64,000 nt of DNA, taken from positions 2,141 to 66,140 of the forward strand of contig NZ_JAHVXI010000007.1 in the NCBI RefSeq assembly GCF_021032705.1, given 5' to 3'. The position numbers and the translations under genes were made by a program. Shown here piece by piece: positions 36,672 through 45,716 of the stretch (the first letter of the stretch is position 1; every line of letters starts with the position of its first letter). Origin of the DNA: Psychroserpens luteolus (GTDB lineage Bacteria; Bacteroidota; Bacteroidia; Flavobacteriales; Flavobacteriaceae). A model generated the notes under the pieces. It saw nothing but the letters and a program-made list of their open reading frames with translations. It had not been told where the DNA came from and did no database searches.

Positions 36672-37589
36672 ATGACTTTGACTCTAAAACTAAAACAGAA
36701 TTATAAAGCATATCTACTTATTGGATATGCTTTTTTGTTGATTGTTCATTTCATTTTGAAAGATCATATATTTCCAATTAGCATTGTTTTTTATGCATTC
36801 CCAGTTCCTATTCTTATACTATCTGGATTATTTTTAGTGTTATTATTTTTCCGCAGAAAAGTATACCGTTTTGGTATTTTGGCGTTAGTGATTCTATTGT
36901 CTCTTCATTGGTTACAGGACTATTACATGTCTTCCGAAATTAAAACCCCTAAAGACACATCAAAAATTTTATTTTGGAATCTGGCCAAAAGGAAACAATT
37001 ATCTGTATCATATCTTTCAAAACAAGTCAATACTTACCAACCAGAAATTTTAGCTTTCGTTGAAGCACCTCATACCACATTAAAAAACCTAGATTCCCTA
37101 AAAAAGGTGTTGCCAAATTACAATTTCATGCCACTTAAAGGCGCAATGCTGATTGCTGCTAAGCATGACATTGAGTTACTTGAATTTAGTATCCTTGAAG
37201 ATGCCTATAAGATTAATTTATTAGAAATCAATACCAAAGATTCTAAGTTAAAACTCATTATAACCGACCTCACAGCAAATATATTAGTGAACAAAAAGAA
37301 TCCTTTGGCTTTTGTATCTAATTTTGCAAAAACCAATAATGTAGATCTTGTTGTTGGTGATTTCAACACACCCTATGAAAGTGTGTTCTTTGAAACTTAC
37401 AAAAATGACTTTACAAGTTTTCATGAGTACACTAATGGATTTACTGCCACTTGGCCACTCGGTATCCCTTTGTTTGAATTAGACCACATATGGTTAGCCA
37501 ATAGGCATTCGCCACAAAGCCTAATCAAGTATTACAGCGACGCTTCAGATCATGCGCTACTGATTTCAGAGTTTATCATTAATCAATAA
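36672..37589 (+). CDS. Endonuclease/exonuclease/phosphatase-like membrane protein
   Basis: This protein of about 305 aa has two or three N-terminal hydrophobic segments (AYLLIGYAFLLIVHFIL, VFYAFPVPILILSGLFLVLLFF, FGILALVILLSL). An EEP-fold domain follows with KILFWNLAKR, EILAFVEA, DLVVGDFNTPYES and LDHIWLA...SDHALLISEF, matching the N, E, D/N and SDH catalytic motifs. The substrate is unknown. A TTG at 36645 extends the frame by 9 residues; I prefer ATG 36672. It follows lysS closely. Confidence 0.8.
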   Translation: MTLTLKLKQNYKAYLLIGYAFLLIVHFILKDHIFPISIVFYAFPVPILILSGLFLVLLFFRRKVYRFGILALVILLSLHWLQDYYMSSEIKTPKDTSKILFWNLAKRKQLSVSYLSKQVNTYQPEILAFVEAPHTTLKNLDSLKKVLPNYNFMPLKGAMLIAAKHDIELLEFSILEDAYKINLLEINTKDSKLKLIITDLTANILVNKKNPLAFVSNFAKTNNVDLVVGDFNTPYESVFFETYKNDFTSFHEYTNGFTATWPLGIPLFELDHIWLANRHSPQSLIKYYSDASDHALLISEFIINQ

Positions 37590-37712
37590 CTCATATAAGC
37601 AGTTCATAGTTAAGTTGATAGCTGAAAATTATCATCACAACGATTAAATCTTTTTGTTGAGAAAGATTTTTATTACATTCGCAATCAGCTATTAATCAGA
37701 AAAACAACCCAA

Positions 37713-38972
37713 ATGTTAAAAAAAACCTGTCTACTTGTATTATTCGCTAGTTTTTTACTGAACTGTAATAACGACGACGACTTTGTCGCAGCCTGCGAAA
37801 CCGTTACTAACGTTACCTCAACCGTAATTACTAATAATTCGGCTATTATCACATGGGATACCTCGAGCGTATCAGCATTATATACGCTAGAATATGGTGT
37901 TACTGGATTTACAATTGGAAGTGGAACAACACAATCTGAAACAGATACTAACGCAGTTCTATCAGGATTAGAACCAGCCACCACTTACGATGTGTACATA
38001 CAAACTATATGTACAGCAACAAACGTGAGCATGTATTCTGAAGTATTTACCTTTACAACAGATGCACCTTTTGTCGTGCCTGAGTTTCTGCCTACACTTT
38101 CAGAACTGAACCTTTATGGAGGTGAAAGTTTAGATGTATTGAGACCAACGACTTACGGCTTTCAATATGAACTAAGCACGGCATTATTTACAGATTATGC
38201 ACATAAGCAACGTTTTATGGTGTTGCCACAAGGTGAAAAACTCACCTATGATGGAGACGGTCTTCCCCTTTTTCCAGATAATTCTGTAATTGTAAAGACA
38301 TTCTTTTATAATAATGATGAACGTGATTTGAGTTTAGGACGCAAAATCATTGAAACTAGAGTTTTAATAAAAATAAATGGATCTTGGGAAACTGGAGATT
38401 ACAAATGGAACGACGAACAAACGGAAGCATTCTTAGATCCAAATGGAAGTATAGTACCTGTAACATATATTGATGCCGATGGAGACACCAATAATGTTAA
38501 TTACCAAATCCCTTCAGATACTGATTGTTTTACATGCCATAGAATTGGTGACGATAAAACGCCAATTGGTCCAAAAATGAGAACACTTAACTTTAATGTG
38601 AGTGGCTTAAATCAGCTACAGAGTTTAATCAATAGTGATCTTATTGATGGCCTGACAGATCCATCTTCGGTTAGCGTATTACCAAAATGGGATGATGATG
38701 TTAACTATACTTTAGAAGAGCGTGCTAGAGCCTATTTTGATGTTAATTGTGCACATTGCCATATTGAAGGTGGTTTATGTGAAGTACAATCTACATTGCG
38801 ATTAGATTATGAACGCCCTTTCGCCGATTCTAATATTCAAAGTAGAAGAAATAGTATTATCAATAGAATTTCAACCTATAATCAAGGGTTTAGTATGCCA
38901 TTAAATGGTACAACTATGGTACATGATGAGGGTCTTGCTTTAATCTTAGAGTATTTGGATACTATAGAATAA
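37713..38972 (+). CDS. Diheme c-type cytochrome lipoprotein with fibronectin III domain
   Basis: This 419-aa protein has a lipoprotein signal (FASFLLNCNND). A fibronectin type III domain covers about residues 28-117 (ITWDTSSVSALYTLEYGV...LSGLEPATTYDVYIQTIC). The rest matches the SO2930-type diheme family: two heme motifs CFTCH (C272-H276) and CAHCH (C346-H350), with a conserved beta region between FnIII and heme 1 (YGFQYELSTALFTDYAHKQRFM). Electron transfer at the outer face is plausible; partners are unknown. Confidence 0.82.
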   Translation: MLKKTCLLVLFASFLLNCNNDDDFVAACETVTNVTSTVITNNSAIITWDTSSVSALYTLEYGVTGFTIGSGTTQSETDTNAVLSGLEPATTYDVYIQTICTATNVSMYSEVFTFTTDAPFVVPEFLPTLSELNLYGGESLDVLRPTTYGFQYELSTALFTDYAHKQRFMVLPQGEKLTYDGDGLPLFPDNSVIVKTFFYNNDERDLSLGRKIIETRVLIKINGSWETGDYKWNDEQTEAFLDPNGSIVPVTYIDADGDTNNVNYQIPSDTDCFTCHRIGDDKTPIGPKMRTLNFNVSGLNQLQSLINSDLIDGLTDPSSVSVLPKWDDDVNYTLEERARAYFDVNCAHCHIEGGLCEVQSTLRLDYERPFADSNIQSRRNSIINRISTYNQGFSMPLNGTTMVHDEGLALILEYLDTIE

Positions 38973-38998
38973 TAATTAAATTTTATCATTAAAACATC

Positions 38999-39026
38999 AA
39001 AAGAGCTACTACTAAGTAGCTCTTTT
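38999..39026 (+). terminator. Terminator after the cytochrome gene
   Basis: AAAAGAGCTACT pairs with AGTAGCTCTTTT around a 4-nt loop (39011-39014), followed by T residues. Confidence 0.85.
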
Positions 39027-39137
39027 TGTATTATTTCTAGGCATTTATAGTTAAAATAGTATTAAAACTAGAACTTACTTTTTTATGCTCATATGAGATT
39101 TATTATTTTCGTTAACTAATTTTAAAAATCAACCACT

Positions 39138-41624
39138 TTGAAACATTTTTCTATTAAACTACTTTTAGTAGTTTCCGTATTCTTTGTTGCTGTTTCGTGT
39201 TCATCAACGAAAAAAGCCAGCAAAGCAAAAACAGCCACAACTGCGGCTAAACCTCCAGGAAAAAAACCAGGAAAGAACGATCCAAAACCTTATAATAAAG
39301 TCATCACTAAGGATGCAAAAAGTGATAAAGGATTATTTACTGTTCATACCTTAGACGACAAATATTTTTACGAAATACCAGATTCTCTCTTTGACAGAGA
39401 AATGCTAATGGTTACTCGTATTTCTAAAACTGCAAGCGGATTAGGTTTCGGTGGCGGAAAACAAAACGAACAAGTTTTACGTTGGCAGAGAAAAGGAAAG
39501 AAAGTCATCTTACGCGTTGTATCTTACAATGTTGTAGCTGATGATTCACTTCCTGTTAGTGAAGCCGTTGTGAATTCAAACTTTGAACCTGTATTGTACA
39601 CCTTCCCTATAAAAGCTTATAGCAAAGACTCAACGAGTACAGTAATTGATGCAACACCTCTATTCCAAAAAGATGTAAAGTCTTTAGGGTTGCCTCAATT
39701 TAGAAGAACACCTTATAGAGTGACACGTTTAGAAAGTGACAAATCTTTTATTGAAGGTATTAAAAGTTACCCAAGAAATATTGAAGCTAGACATGTAAAA
39801 ACCTATGCTGCAGGAAGACCACCATCTAACTTTAGCACAGGAAGCATTTCTATAGAAATCAATAACTCTATGATTTTGTTACCAGATAACCCAATGAAGC
39901 GTCGTTATTTTGATGAGCGTGTAGGATGGTTTACAAGTAACACGACAGATTATGGATTAGAAGATCAAAAAAGTAAGTCTCTTACGTATTTAGATCGTTG
40001 GAGATTAGAAGTAAGAGATGAGGACATTGCCAAATTTAATAGAGGTGAATTAGTTGTTCCAAAAAAACAAATTGTATACTATATAGATAGAGCGACTCCT
40101 GTAAAATGGAGAAAATATATCAAGCAAGGTATCGAAGACTGGCAAGTTGCTTTTGAAGCCGCTGGATTTAAAGAAGCCATTATTGCAAAAGACCCTCCTT
40201 CAGTTGAGGAAGACCCAGAATGGAGCCCAGAAGACGCACGTTACTCTGTTGTACGTTATTTAGCATCTCCAATTCCAAATGCCAATGGTCCTCACGTAAG
40301 TGACCCAAGAACTGGTGAGATTTTAGAAAGTGATATTAACTGGTACCATAATGTAATGTCTCTATTACGTGGCTGGTTCTTTGTACAAACTGCAGCAATC
40401 AATCCTGATGCCCAGAGCCCACAATTTAAAGATGAAGTCATGGGACGCTTAATTCGTTTCGTTTCAGCTCACGAGGTTGGACATACGTTAGGATTGCCTC
40501 ATAACATGGGAAGTAGCGTTGCTTATCCTGTTGAAAAATTACGTGATGCTGAGTTTACTCAAAAATATGGTACAGCACCATCAATTATGGATTATGCACG
40601 TTTTAATTATGTAGCGCAACCTGGTGATGAAGGCGTAGCACTTATGCCAAATATTGGAGTTTATGACAAGTATGCGATTTCTTGGGGATATAGACCTATC
40701 TTAGGTAAAACGGCAGAAGAAGAAAAACCAATTCTTAACCAGTGGATTATGGAACATGCTGGAGACCCAATGTATCGTTTTGGTCACCAACAAGCGGGAG
40801 ACGTTGTTGATCCAAGTTCTCAAACTGAAGATTTAGGTGATGATGCAATGCTAGCGAGTGACTACGGAATTAAAAACCTTAAGCGTATTGTTCCTAATTT
40901 AATTAGCTGGACTACAGAAGCTGGTGAAGATTATGACGATTTACAAGAAATGTATGGTCATGTTATTTCTCAGTTTAACCGTTATATGGGACACGTCTCC
41001 AACAATATAGGTGGTGTGTACGAGCATTATAAAGCTGCAGGTCAGGCTGGAGCCGTTTATACAGCTGTAGATAAAGATCATCAAAAGAAAGCGATGAAGT
41101 TTATTCAAGATAACTTATTTACAACACCAGATTGGTTAATCAATAAAGACATTTTTGATCGTATTGAGTTTACTGGATCTGTTGAACGTATTCGTGCTAT
41201 GCAGTCTAGAACACTTAATAACATTATGAGTCTAGGAAAAATGCAACGTTTAACTGAAGCTCATACTTACGATAGCGATGCATATTCTCTAACTGAAATG
41301 ATGAGAGATTTACGTAATGGAGTTTGGAGTGAATTGCGATCTGGTAAGAGAATAGACACTTACAGACGTAACCTACAACGTGCTCATATTGATAGACTAG
41401 CATTCTTAATGACTGCTCCTAACCAGAGCGGAAGATCATTTAGCCCGTATGTAAAAGTAACTGGTGTAAATACAAGTCAGTCAGATATTAGAGCTGTGGT
41501 AAGAGCAGAACTAAAATCATTACAACGTTCATTACGATCAGCTCGTGGTGCTGATTCTATGAGCAGAATTCATATTGCAGATGCTTTAGAGCGTATTGAT
41601 GCCATATTAAATCCGAATGGATAA
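39138..41624 (+). CDS. Zinc-dependent metalloprotease lipoprotein (DUF5117/DUF5118 type)
   Basis: This 828-aa exported protein has a lipoprotein signal (VVSVFFVAVSCSS). A basic linker precedes a DUF5118/DUF5117-like N-terminal region. The metallopeptidase site is HEVGHTLGLPHN at residues 445-456, an extended HExxHxxGxxH zinc signature of the metzincin kind, with SIMDY downstream resembling a Met-turn. The start is TTG: an in-frame stop lies five codons upstream and the signal peptide begins at once. Natural substrates are unknown. It is monocistronic with a terminator at 41646. Confidence 0.9.
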   Translation: MKHFSIKLLLVVSVFFVAVSCSSTKKASKAKTATTAAKPPGKKPGKNDPKPYNKVITKDAKSDKGLFTVHTLDDKYFYEIPDSLFDREMLMVTRISKTASGLGFGGGKQNEQVLRWQRKGKKVILRVVSYNVVADDSLPVSEAVVNSNFEPVLYTFPIKAYSKDSTSTVIDATPLFQKDVKSLGLPQFRRTPYRVTRLESDKSFIEGIKSYPRNIEARHVKTYAAGRPPSNFSTGSISIEINNSMILLPDNPMKRRYFDERVGWFTSNTTDYGLEDQKSKSLTYLDRWRLEVRDEDIAKFNRGELVVPKKQIVYYIDRATPVKWRKYIKQGIEDWQVAFEAAGFKEAIIAKDPPSVEEDPEWSPEDARYSVVRYLASPIPNANGPHVSDPRTGEILESDINWYHNVMSLLRGWFFVQTAAINPDAQSPQFKDEVMGRLIRFVSAHEVGHTLGLPHNMGSSVAYPVEKLRDAEFTQKYGTAPSIMDYARFNYVAQPGDEGVALMPNIGVYDKYAISWGYRPILGKTAEEEKPILNQWIMEHAGDPMYRFGHQQAGDVVDPSSQTEDLGDDAMLASDYGIKNLKRIVPNLISWTTEAGEDYDDLQEMYGHVISQFNRYMGHVSNNIGGVYEHYKAAGQAGAVYTAVDKDHQKKAMKFIQDNLFTTPDWLINKDIFDRIEFTGSVERIRAMQSRTLNNIMSLGKMQRLTEAHTYDSDAYSLTEMMRDLRNGVWSELRSGKRIDTYRRNLQRAHIDRLAFLMTAPNQSGRSFSPYVKVTGVNTSQSDIRAVVRAELKSLQRSLRSARGADSMSRIHIADALERIDAILNPNG

Positions 41625-41645
41625 ATAGAATTCAATATATAACAT

Positions 41646-41679
41646 AAAAAAAGCTTCAGAGATTTCTGAAGCTTTTTTT
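41646..41679. terminator. Bidirectional terminator between converging genes
   Basis: A perfect 15-bp stem AAAAAAAGCTTCAGA/TCTGAAGCTTTTTTT with a 4-nt loop. It overlaps the last bases of the minus-strand hydrolase stop codon region. Confidence 0.93.
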
Positions 41680-42502
41680 ATTTCAGTAATCTATCAATGG
41701 TATTTTGATAGCTTTCAAATTCTACTAAATCATTATGACTACCACCTTTGATCGTTATAAACGTTGTGAGTTCCTGTGGAGCAACAGTCATTAACTTTTC
41801 TGCTGAAGCATAAGGCACAACACTATCTCCTGTGCCATGAAAGATGGTTATTGGACATTTCACAGCTGTAATAAATTCATTTGAAGGAAATTTATATTTC
41901 AGTAATGTCGATACTGGAAGAATTGGAAATCGGTGTTTTGCCACATCTACGATACTATAATAAGGTGTTTCTAAAATGAGCTGTTTTGGTTTATTTTTTG
42001 AAGCTAAATAATTGGCAATCCCTGTTCCTAAAGAGCGTCCATATAAGGTAATTTCATTTTCAGAGTAGCGCTGTAATAAATAGTCATAACAGTATTGTGC
42101 GTCATCATAAAATGCTTGTTCACTAAGTTTCCCAATACTCTTTCCGTAGGAGCGGTAATCCATCACCAATACATCATAGTTTTTGGCAACAAAATATTCG
42201 GTGATTTTTCCCCATCGACTTAGGTCACCCGCATTTCCGTGAAAATATAAAATGACACCTTTAGGATTATCTGTTTTAAAATGAAGGGCATTAATGCTAA
42301 CATGAGTTGAAGGTTTCAAAAACAATTCTTCGAAAGGATAGTCAAAATTATACTGATAATTCTGTTCTAATGTCGTAGGAAGAAACAACAGTTTTTCTTG
42401 TAAAAAGTAAAGTGACGTGCCTATCATAACATATAGTGCTATTAGAACCTTAAGCAGGTTTTTAAGCCTTTTTCTTAGTTGGTTTTGAGGAGTGAATGAC
42501 AT
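41678..42502 (-). CDS. Alpha/beta hydrolase, membrane-anchored (copy 1)
   Basis: This 274-aa hydrolase has an N-terminal membrane anchor (LLKVLIALYVMIGTSLYFL). The alpha/beta fold has the oxyanion block YFHGNAGDLSRW, the nucleophile elbow GRSLG at about residue 155, an acid in FHGTGDSVVP and the catalytic His in KGGSHNDL. It is homologous to the adjacent upstream gene, so the pair arose by tandem duplication. The two frames overlap by 41 bp. Esterase or acyl hydrolase activity is likely; the substrate is unknown. Confidence 0.88.
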   Translation of the reverse strand: MSFTPQNQLRKRLKNLLKVLIALYVMIGTSLYFLQEKLLFLPTTLEQNYQYNFDYPFEELFLKPSTHVSINALHFKTDNPKGVILYFHGNAGDLSRWGKITEYFVAKNYDVLVMDYRSYGKSIGKLSEQAFYDDAQYCYDYLLQRYSENEITLYGRSLGTGIANYLASKNKPKQLILETPYYSIVDVAKHRFPILPVSTLLKYKFPSNEFITAVKCPITIFHGTGDSVVPYASAEKLMTVAPQELTTFITIKGGSHNDLVEFESYQNTIDRLLK

Positions 42503-43340
42503 TGATACTTGTGGTTTCTAAATCGATGGTTTTGGGTGCTTTATTTATTATATCATCTAACATGACGTGATACGACTCGAAGTTATTGAGATCTTTATGC
42601 CCACCTCCTATCACTGTATGCAGCTTGGTAAGCTTTGGATTTACCTTAGACAGCTTCAAGCTTGTTTTGAACGGAATCAATTTATCATGTGTTCCATGAA
42701 TAATATGAATTGGACATTGCACATATTTTAACCATTTGTATGTTGGCAATGGATATTTTATCAACAATGACAACGGCATAAAAGGTGCGTAACGCGCTGT
42801 AACTTTTGTTAAACTGTAATATGGTGCATCTAAAATTAGCATTTTGGGATGATTCATCGAGGCTAATTTTGCTGCGAAACCTGAACCCAAGGATCTACCA
42901 TAGAGAATTATACGATCCTCGGTGGTTTGTTCTTTAAGTTTATTATAGACCAATTGTAAATCACGCTTGATTGCTTTTTGTGAACGTCTACCTGTGCTCT
43001 TTCCAAAACCTCTATAATCTACCATAAGTACATTATAGCCATGCCTTGTAAAATCTACAGCAAACTTTCCCCAACCTTTAATACTTTTAGAATTACCCTT
43101 AAGATATAATACAACACCTTTACTCTCTCCTTTCGGAAAAAACCGAAGTCCATTAATAATGGCACCATCACGTGTTTCAAGGTTATACTCTTTGGTATCC
43201 TGATTTTCATAATCAAACTGAAAGTCGGCTGGTAACTTTTCTGGTTTAAACAACATATAATCCTGCAAATAATATAAAGCTATACTAATCGCAATATAAA
43301 TAGCAAGAACAGTTATAAGAATAGTCAACCAATATGGCAT
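42462..43340 (-). CDS. Alpha/beta hydrolase, membrane-anchored (copy 2)
   Basis: This protein of about 292 aa has an N-terminal membrane helix (LTILITVLAIYIAISIALYYL) and the same fold as its neighbour: GRSLGSG at about residue 149, HGTHDKLIPF and GGGHKDL. The usual HGN of the oxyanion block is YLKGNSKSIKG here, so His is replaced by Lys. A TTG at 43370 would lengthen the frame; ATG 43340 places the start just before the membrane helix. It is third in a four-gene membrane operon. Confidence 0.86.
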   Translation of the reverse strand: MPYWLTILITVLAIYIAISIALYYLQDYMLFKPEKLPADFQFDYENQDTKEYNLETRDGAIINGLRFFPKGESKGVVLYLKGNSKSIKGWGKFAVDFTRHGYNVLMVDYRGFGKSTGRRSQKAIKRDLQLVYNKLKEQTTEDRIILYGRSLGSGFAAKLASMNHPKMLILDAPYYSLTKVTARYAPFMPLSLLIKYPLPTYKWLKYVQCPIHIIHGTHDKLIPFKTSLKLSKVNPKLTKLHTVIGGGHKDLNNFESYHVMLDDIINKAPKTIDLETTSINVIHSSKPTKKKA

Positions 43341-43377
43341 ATGAGCGGTTTTGTTGTAACAAGATAGCAAAAAATTG

Positions 43378-44085
43378 CTAGTGTATATATTTCAGAAATA
43401 CATTGGCAAATGGGTCTTGATTAACTACAGTGTAATAAAACAATGCACCAAGCCAACCATGAAACAAACCAAGCACATATAAGTTTTTGGATTTAAGATA
43501 GACATAGCCATAAAACAAGGCTAAAACAAAGGTCCCGATCATTAACCAAATCGAAGGATAATGCACTATCGAAAATACTACTGCAGTCATTAAAATAACG
43601 GTAAGCTTCTTAAGCCTAATAGATTTTAGAGTACTTAGATTTCCAGCAACCAAACCAATAGTTAAAAACTGCTGTACAGTTCCCCAAATAGGATAGGTGA
43701 TCAATAATGGAAGTATATGCCAAGTTGGATTTAAAGTCCCTTGAATATAACCTATCACTAAAAAAGCTATTATTGAGACAATCCCAAAAGGCAGTACTAA
43801 TTTTAGCACATTTTTGAAGTTATCACGTCTAAATCCCCAATCTTTCAAGACGAACTTATCTTTTTTAAAGCGATAGCTTACATAAAGCGACCACGATAAA
43901 ATAGCCATAATAACAAATGGTAATCTCCAATCGAGATAATCCATAAAAATAAATTTCCCAATACCGGTTAAGGCTACAGCAATAATCTCAAGAAGTCTAA
44001 CCTTATCTGAAATAGGTCGTGTCAAACTAAAGTTTGAAAAATCAATTAAATATTTTGTGAGTCTTGTTTTCATGTTAATTAGCAT
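43378..44085 (-). CDS. CPBP-like membrane protein lacking the protease Glu motif
   Basis: This 235-aa protein has about six to seven membrane segments and the outline of the CPBP (CaaX protease/bacteriocin-processing) family. The motif equivalents are PIWGTVQQFLTIGLV, FSIVHYP and LGLFHGWLGALFY. In active enzymes the first motif is EExxxR; here both Glu are Gln and the Arg is absent, while the His of motif 2 remains. It may be a non-proteolytic relative. It overlaps the upstream gene by 11 bp (a second ATG at 44073 would remove the overlap). Confidence 0.65.
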   Translation of the reverse strand: MLINMKTRLTKYLIDFSNFSLTRPISDKVRLLEIIAVALTGIGKFIFMDYLDWRLPFVIMAILSWSLYVSYRFKKDKFVLKDWGFRRDNFKNVLKLVLPFGIVSIIAFLVIGYIQGTLNPTWHILPLLITYPIWGTVQQFLTIGLVAGNLSTLKSIRLKKLTVILMTAVVFSIVHYPSIWLMIGTFVLALFYGYVYLKSKNLYVLGLFHGWLGALFYYTVVNQDPFANVFLKYIH

Positions 44086-44341
44086 AAGGGTAAAACAGTA
44101 AACTAAAAGTAATTAAGGTTAAAAGCATTAACCAAAATGCTATACGCTTATATCTAGCTATCTTTTTTTTTGAAATGAAGTAATAAACTACAGCAAATAC
44201 AAAACCCAGAACGATAAGAAAAGGTATCGAAATCACAAAAATTAGAGAGATTCCGCCACCACCTACTGGCACAAATGGTTTCATCATAAGTGTTAAAAAG
44301 CCAAAGAATACTAAAATTGCAATTTTGTAAGAGTCTTTCAT
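44075..44341 (-). CDS. Small membrane protein, unknown
   Basis: This 88-aa protein has three predicted membrane segments (IAILVFFGFLTLMMKPFV, LIFVISIPFLIVLGFVFAVVYYF, FWLMLLTLITFSLLFYPY) with a Gly-rich turn PVGGGG. No family is recognised. It is the first gene of the operon with the CPBP-like protein and the two hydrolases, and it overlaps the next gene by 11 bp, suggesting translational coupling. Confidence 0.6.
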   Translation of the reverse strand: MKDSYKIAILVFFGFLTLMMKPFVPVGGGGISLIFVISIPFLIVLGFVFAVVYYFISKKKIARYKRIAFWLMLLTLITFSLLFYPYAN

Positions 44342-44357
44342 TTTATCTGTATTTTGA

Positions 44358-44392
44358 TTTAAAACCTTTCAGGCATCACACCTGAAAGGTTT
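44358..44392 (-). terminator. Terminator between two membrane-protein clusters
   Basis: AAACCTTTCAGG (44362-44373) pairs with CCTGAAAGGTTT (44381-44392) around a 7-nt loop, with TTTT on the minus strand after the stem. It closes the 44415-45565 cluster. Confidence 0.75.
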
Positions 44393-44414
44393 AGGGTAAC
44401 TAACCAACCCATCA

Positions 44415-44897
44415 TCAAAACAAAAAAATCATATATACGATAATCCCTTCGGCGATTCCTGTAATGATGCTCATTCCTAAAATGTCTTTAATTTTACTTC
44501 GTAAAAAGAATACAGTACTTAAGATGGCCATAATGGCTGCTAACAATATTTCAAGTGCTTTAATTTCTGAAAGCAAATACGTAACACCTGTAAATGCTGC
44601 TGTAATTCCTGCGGTAATAAGGCAGAATTTGATAATTTCATCTTTGGTGTAATTGCCTTCTTTAAAGCCTTTTCTCAAGTCTCTGAGAATAGATAAAATA
44701 AAGAGTAATGGCACTACAGATAGAAATGGAGCAAAAATAACTTTGATGCCTTTTACAATACTTAAATCGTAGTAAAAGAAAAACGCAATAGCTGTAAAGG
44801 CTAATAAACCAGTAACGATAATAGATTGAAATGTAAATAACAATTCTCGTTTGTTCACATTGGTTTTCGGTTTCGGAGGTTGCATAATTGGATTCAT
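44415..44897 (-). CDS. Membrane protein of unknown function
   Basis: This 160-aa protein has a Pro/Lys-rich N-terminal tail (MNPIMQPPKPKTNVNKRE) and four to five hydrophobic segments separated by a basic loop (ILRDLRKGFKEGNYTKDEI). The pattern resembles DUF4199-type Bacteroidetes membrane proteins, but I cannot confirm membership. It is 40 bp after the next upstream gene in the same orientation and is followed by a terminator. Confidence 0.6.
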   Translation of the reverse strand: MNPIMQPPKPKTNVNKRELLFTFQSIIVTGLLAFTAIAFFFYYDLSIVKGIKVIFAPFLSVVPLLFILSILRDLRKGFKEGNYTKDEIIKFCLITAGITAAFTGVTYLLSEIKALEILLAAIMAILSTVFFLRSKIKDILGMSIITGIAEGIIVYMIFLF

Positions 44898-44937
44898 AAT
44901 TTTAAGGTTTTGATGATCTTACTTTTGTTTTAATTAC

Positions 44938-45405
44938 TTAAGCAGTTAGAAAAAATACATGTATAGCTAGTGAGAGAAGGACACCACTTAAAATTCCGTT
45001 AACTCTCAAATTGTTGTACAAAATGTAATTAAGTACATAGCTACTTATTGTTGTGGAGTTAATGAGATGTGCAAAAATGAGGTGGTCTTCTAATTTTTGA
45101 CCCGTAGCCCATTCTACTAATTGCATACTCACAACACCTATAATGACACTCACTACGAGAAGTATGGTAGCTGGTTTTTGGTTCTTCAGTTTGTATTCGT
45201 CTGTATTTTGCGGTAAAAAATGTTCAATCAATAGAAAACGCACAAAAAATAACATGGGTAACGGAAACAAAATAGATGCAACTATTTTGATAACATCTTT
45301 TAAGGTTTTAATCTCGTCATATCCCAAAAACACTAAATAGACAAACACAACTACCGATACTCCAGTAGTGACAATAAATGCAGTATTAACCTGTTTGAGC
45401 TTCAT
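44938..45405 (-). CDS. Membrane protein of unknown function
   Basis: This protein of about 155 aa has five hydrophobic segments (FIVTTGVSVVVFVYLVFLGY, VASILFPLPMLFFVRFLLI, ILLVVSVIIGVVSMQLVEW, SYVLNYILYNN, ILSGVLLSLAIHVFFLTA). No family is recognised. ATG 45405 lies one base after the stop of the 52-aa ORF upstream, a typical coupling; an alternative ATG at 45429 would overlap that ORF by 23 bp. Confidence 0.6.
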   Translation of the reverse strand: MKLKQVNTAFIVTTGVSVVVFVYLVFLGYDEIKTLKDVIKIVASILFPLPMLFFVRFLLIEHFLPQNTDEYKLKNQKPATILLVVSVIIGVVSMQLVEWATGQKLEDHLIFAHLINSTTISSYVLNYILYNNLRVNGILSGVLLSLAIHVFFLTA

Positions 45406-45406
45406 T

Positions 45407-45565
45407 TTAGAAACTTGAAAGATTCGCATTGGTAATCGATCTATTAGCTAATTGCTCGACACAATGGTTATAGCTTTCAATAATTTCGTTTTGAATTTGT
45501 TTAGAAAACACAACTACTGTAGCAATAACAACTATAAAAAGTGTGGTTTTGATAAACTGTCTCAT
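45407..45565 (-). CDS. 52-aa single-span protein
   Basis: The frame runs MRQFIKTTLFIVVIATVVVF, then SKQIQNEIIESYNHCVEQLA and a short tail ending LSSF. It has one N-terminal hydrophobic stretch, either a signal or an anchor. Its stop is one base from a good start of the next gene, supporting that both are translated. No family is recognised. Confidence 0.5.
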   Translation of the reverse strand: MRQFIKTTLFIVVIATVVVFSKQIQNEIIESYNHCVEQLANRSITNANLSSF

Positions 45566-45716
45566 AATATTTTGTTTTGTTGATTACACTACAAATGTGC
45601 GACAGTTTAGCAAGTCTAGAAATACAGTTTTTATAAAAAACTGACGATATAATATATTTTATATTCATTTTTAATACTATTTTTACTTAAATTAACAAAT
45701 AATAACCGACGATTAA

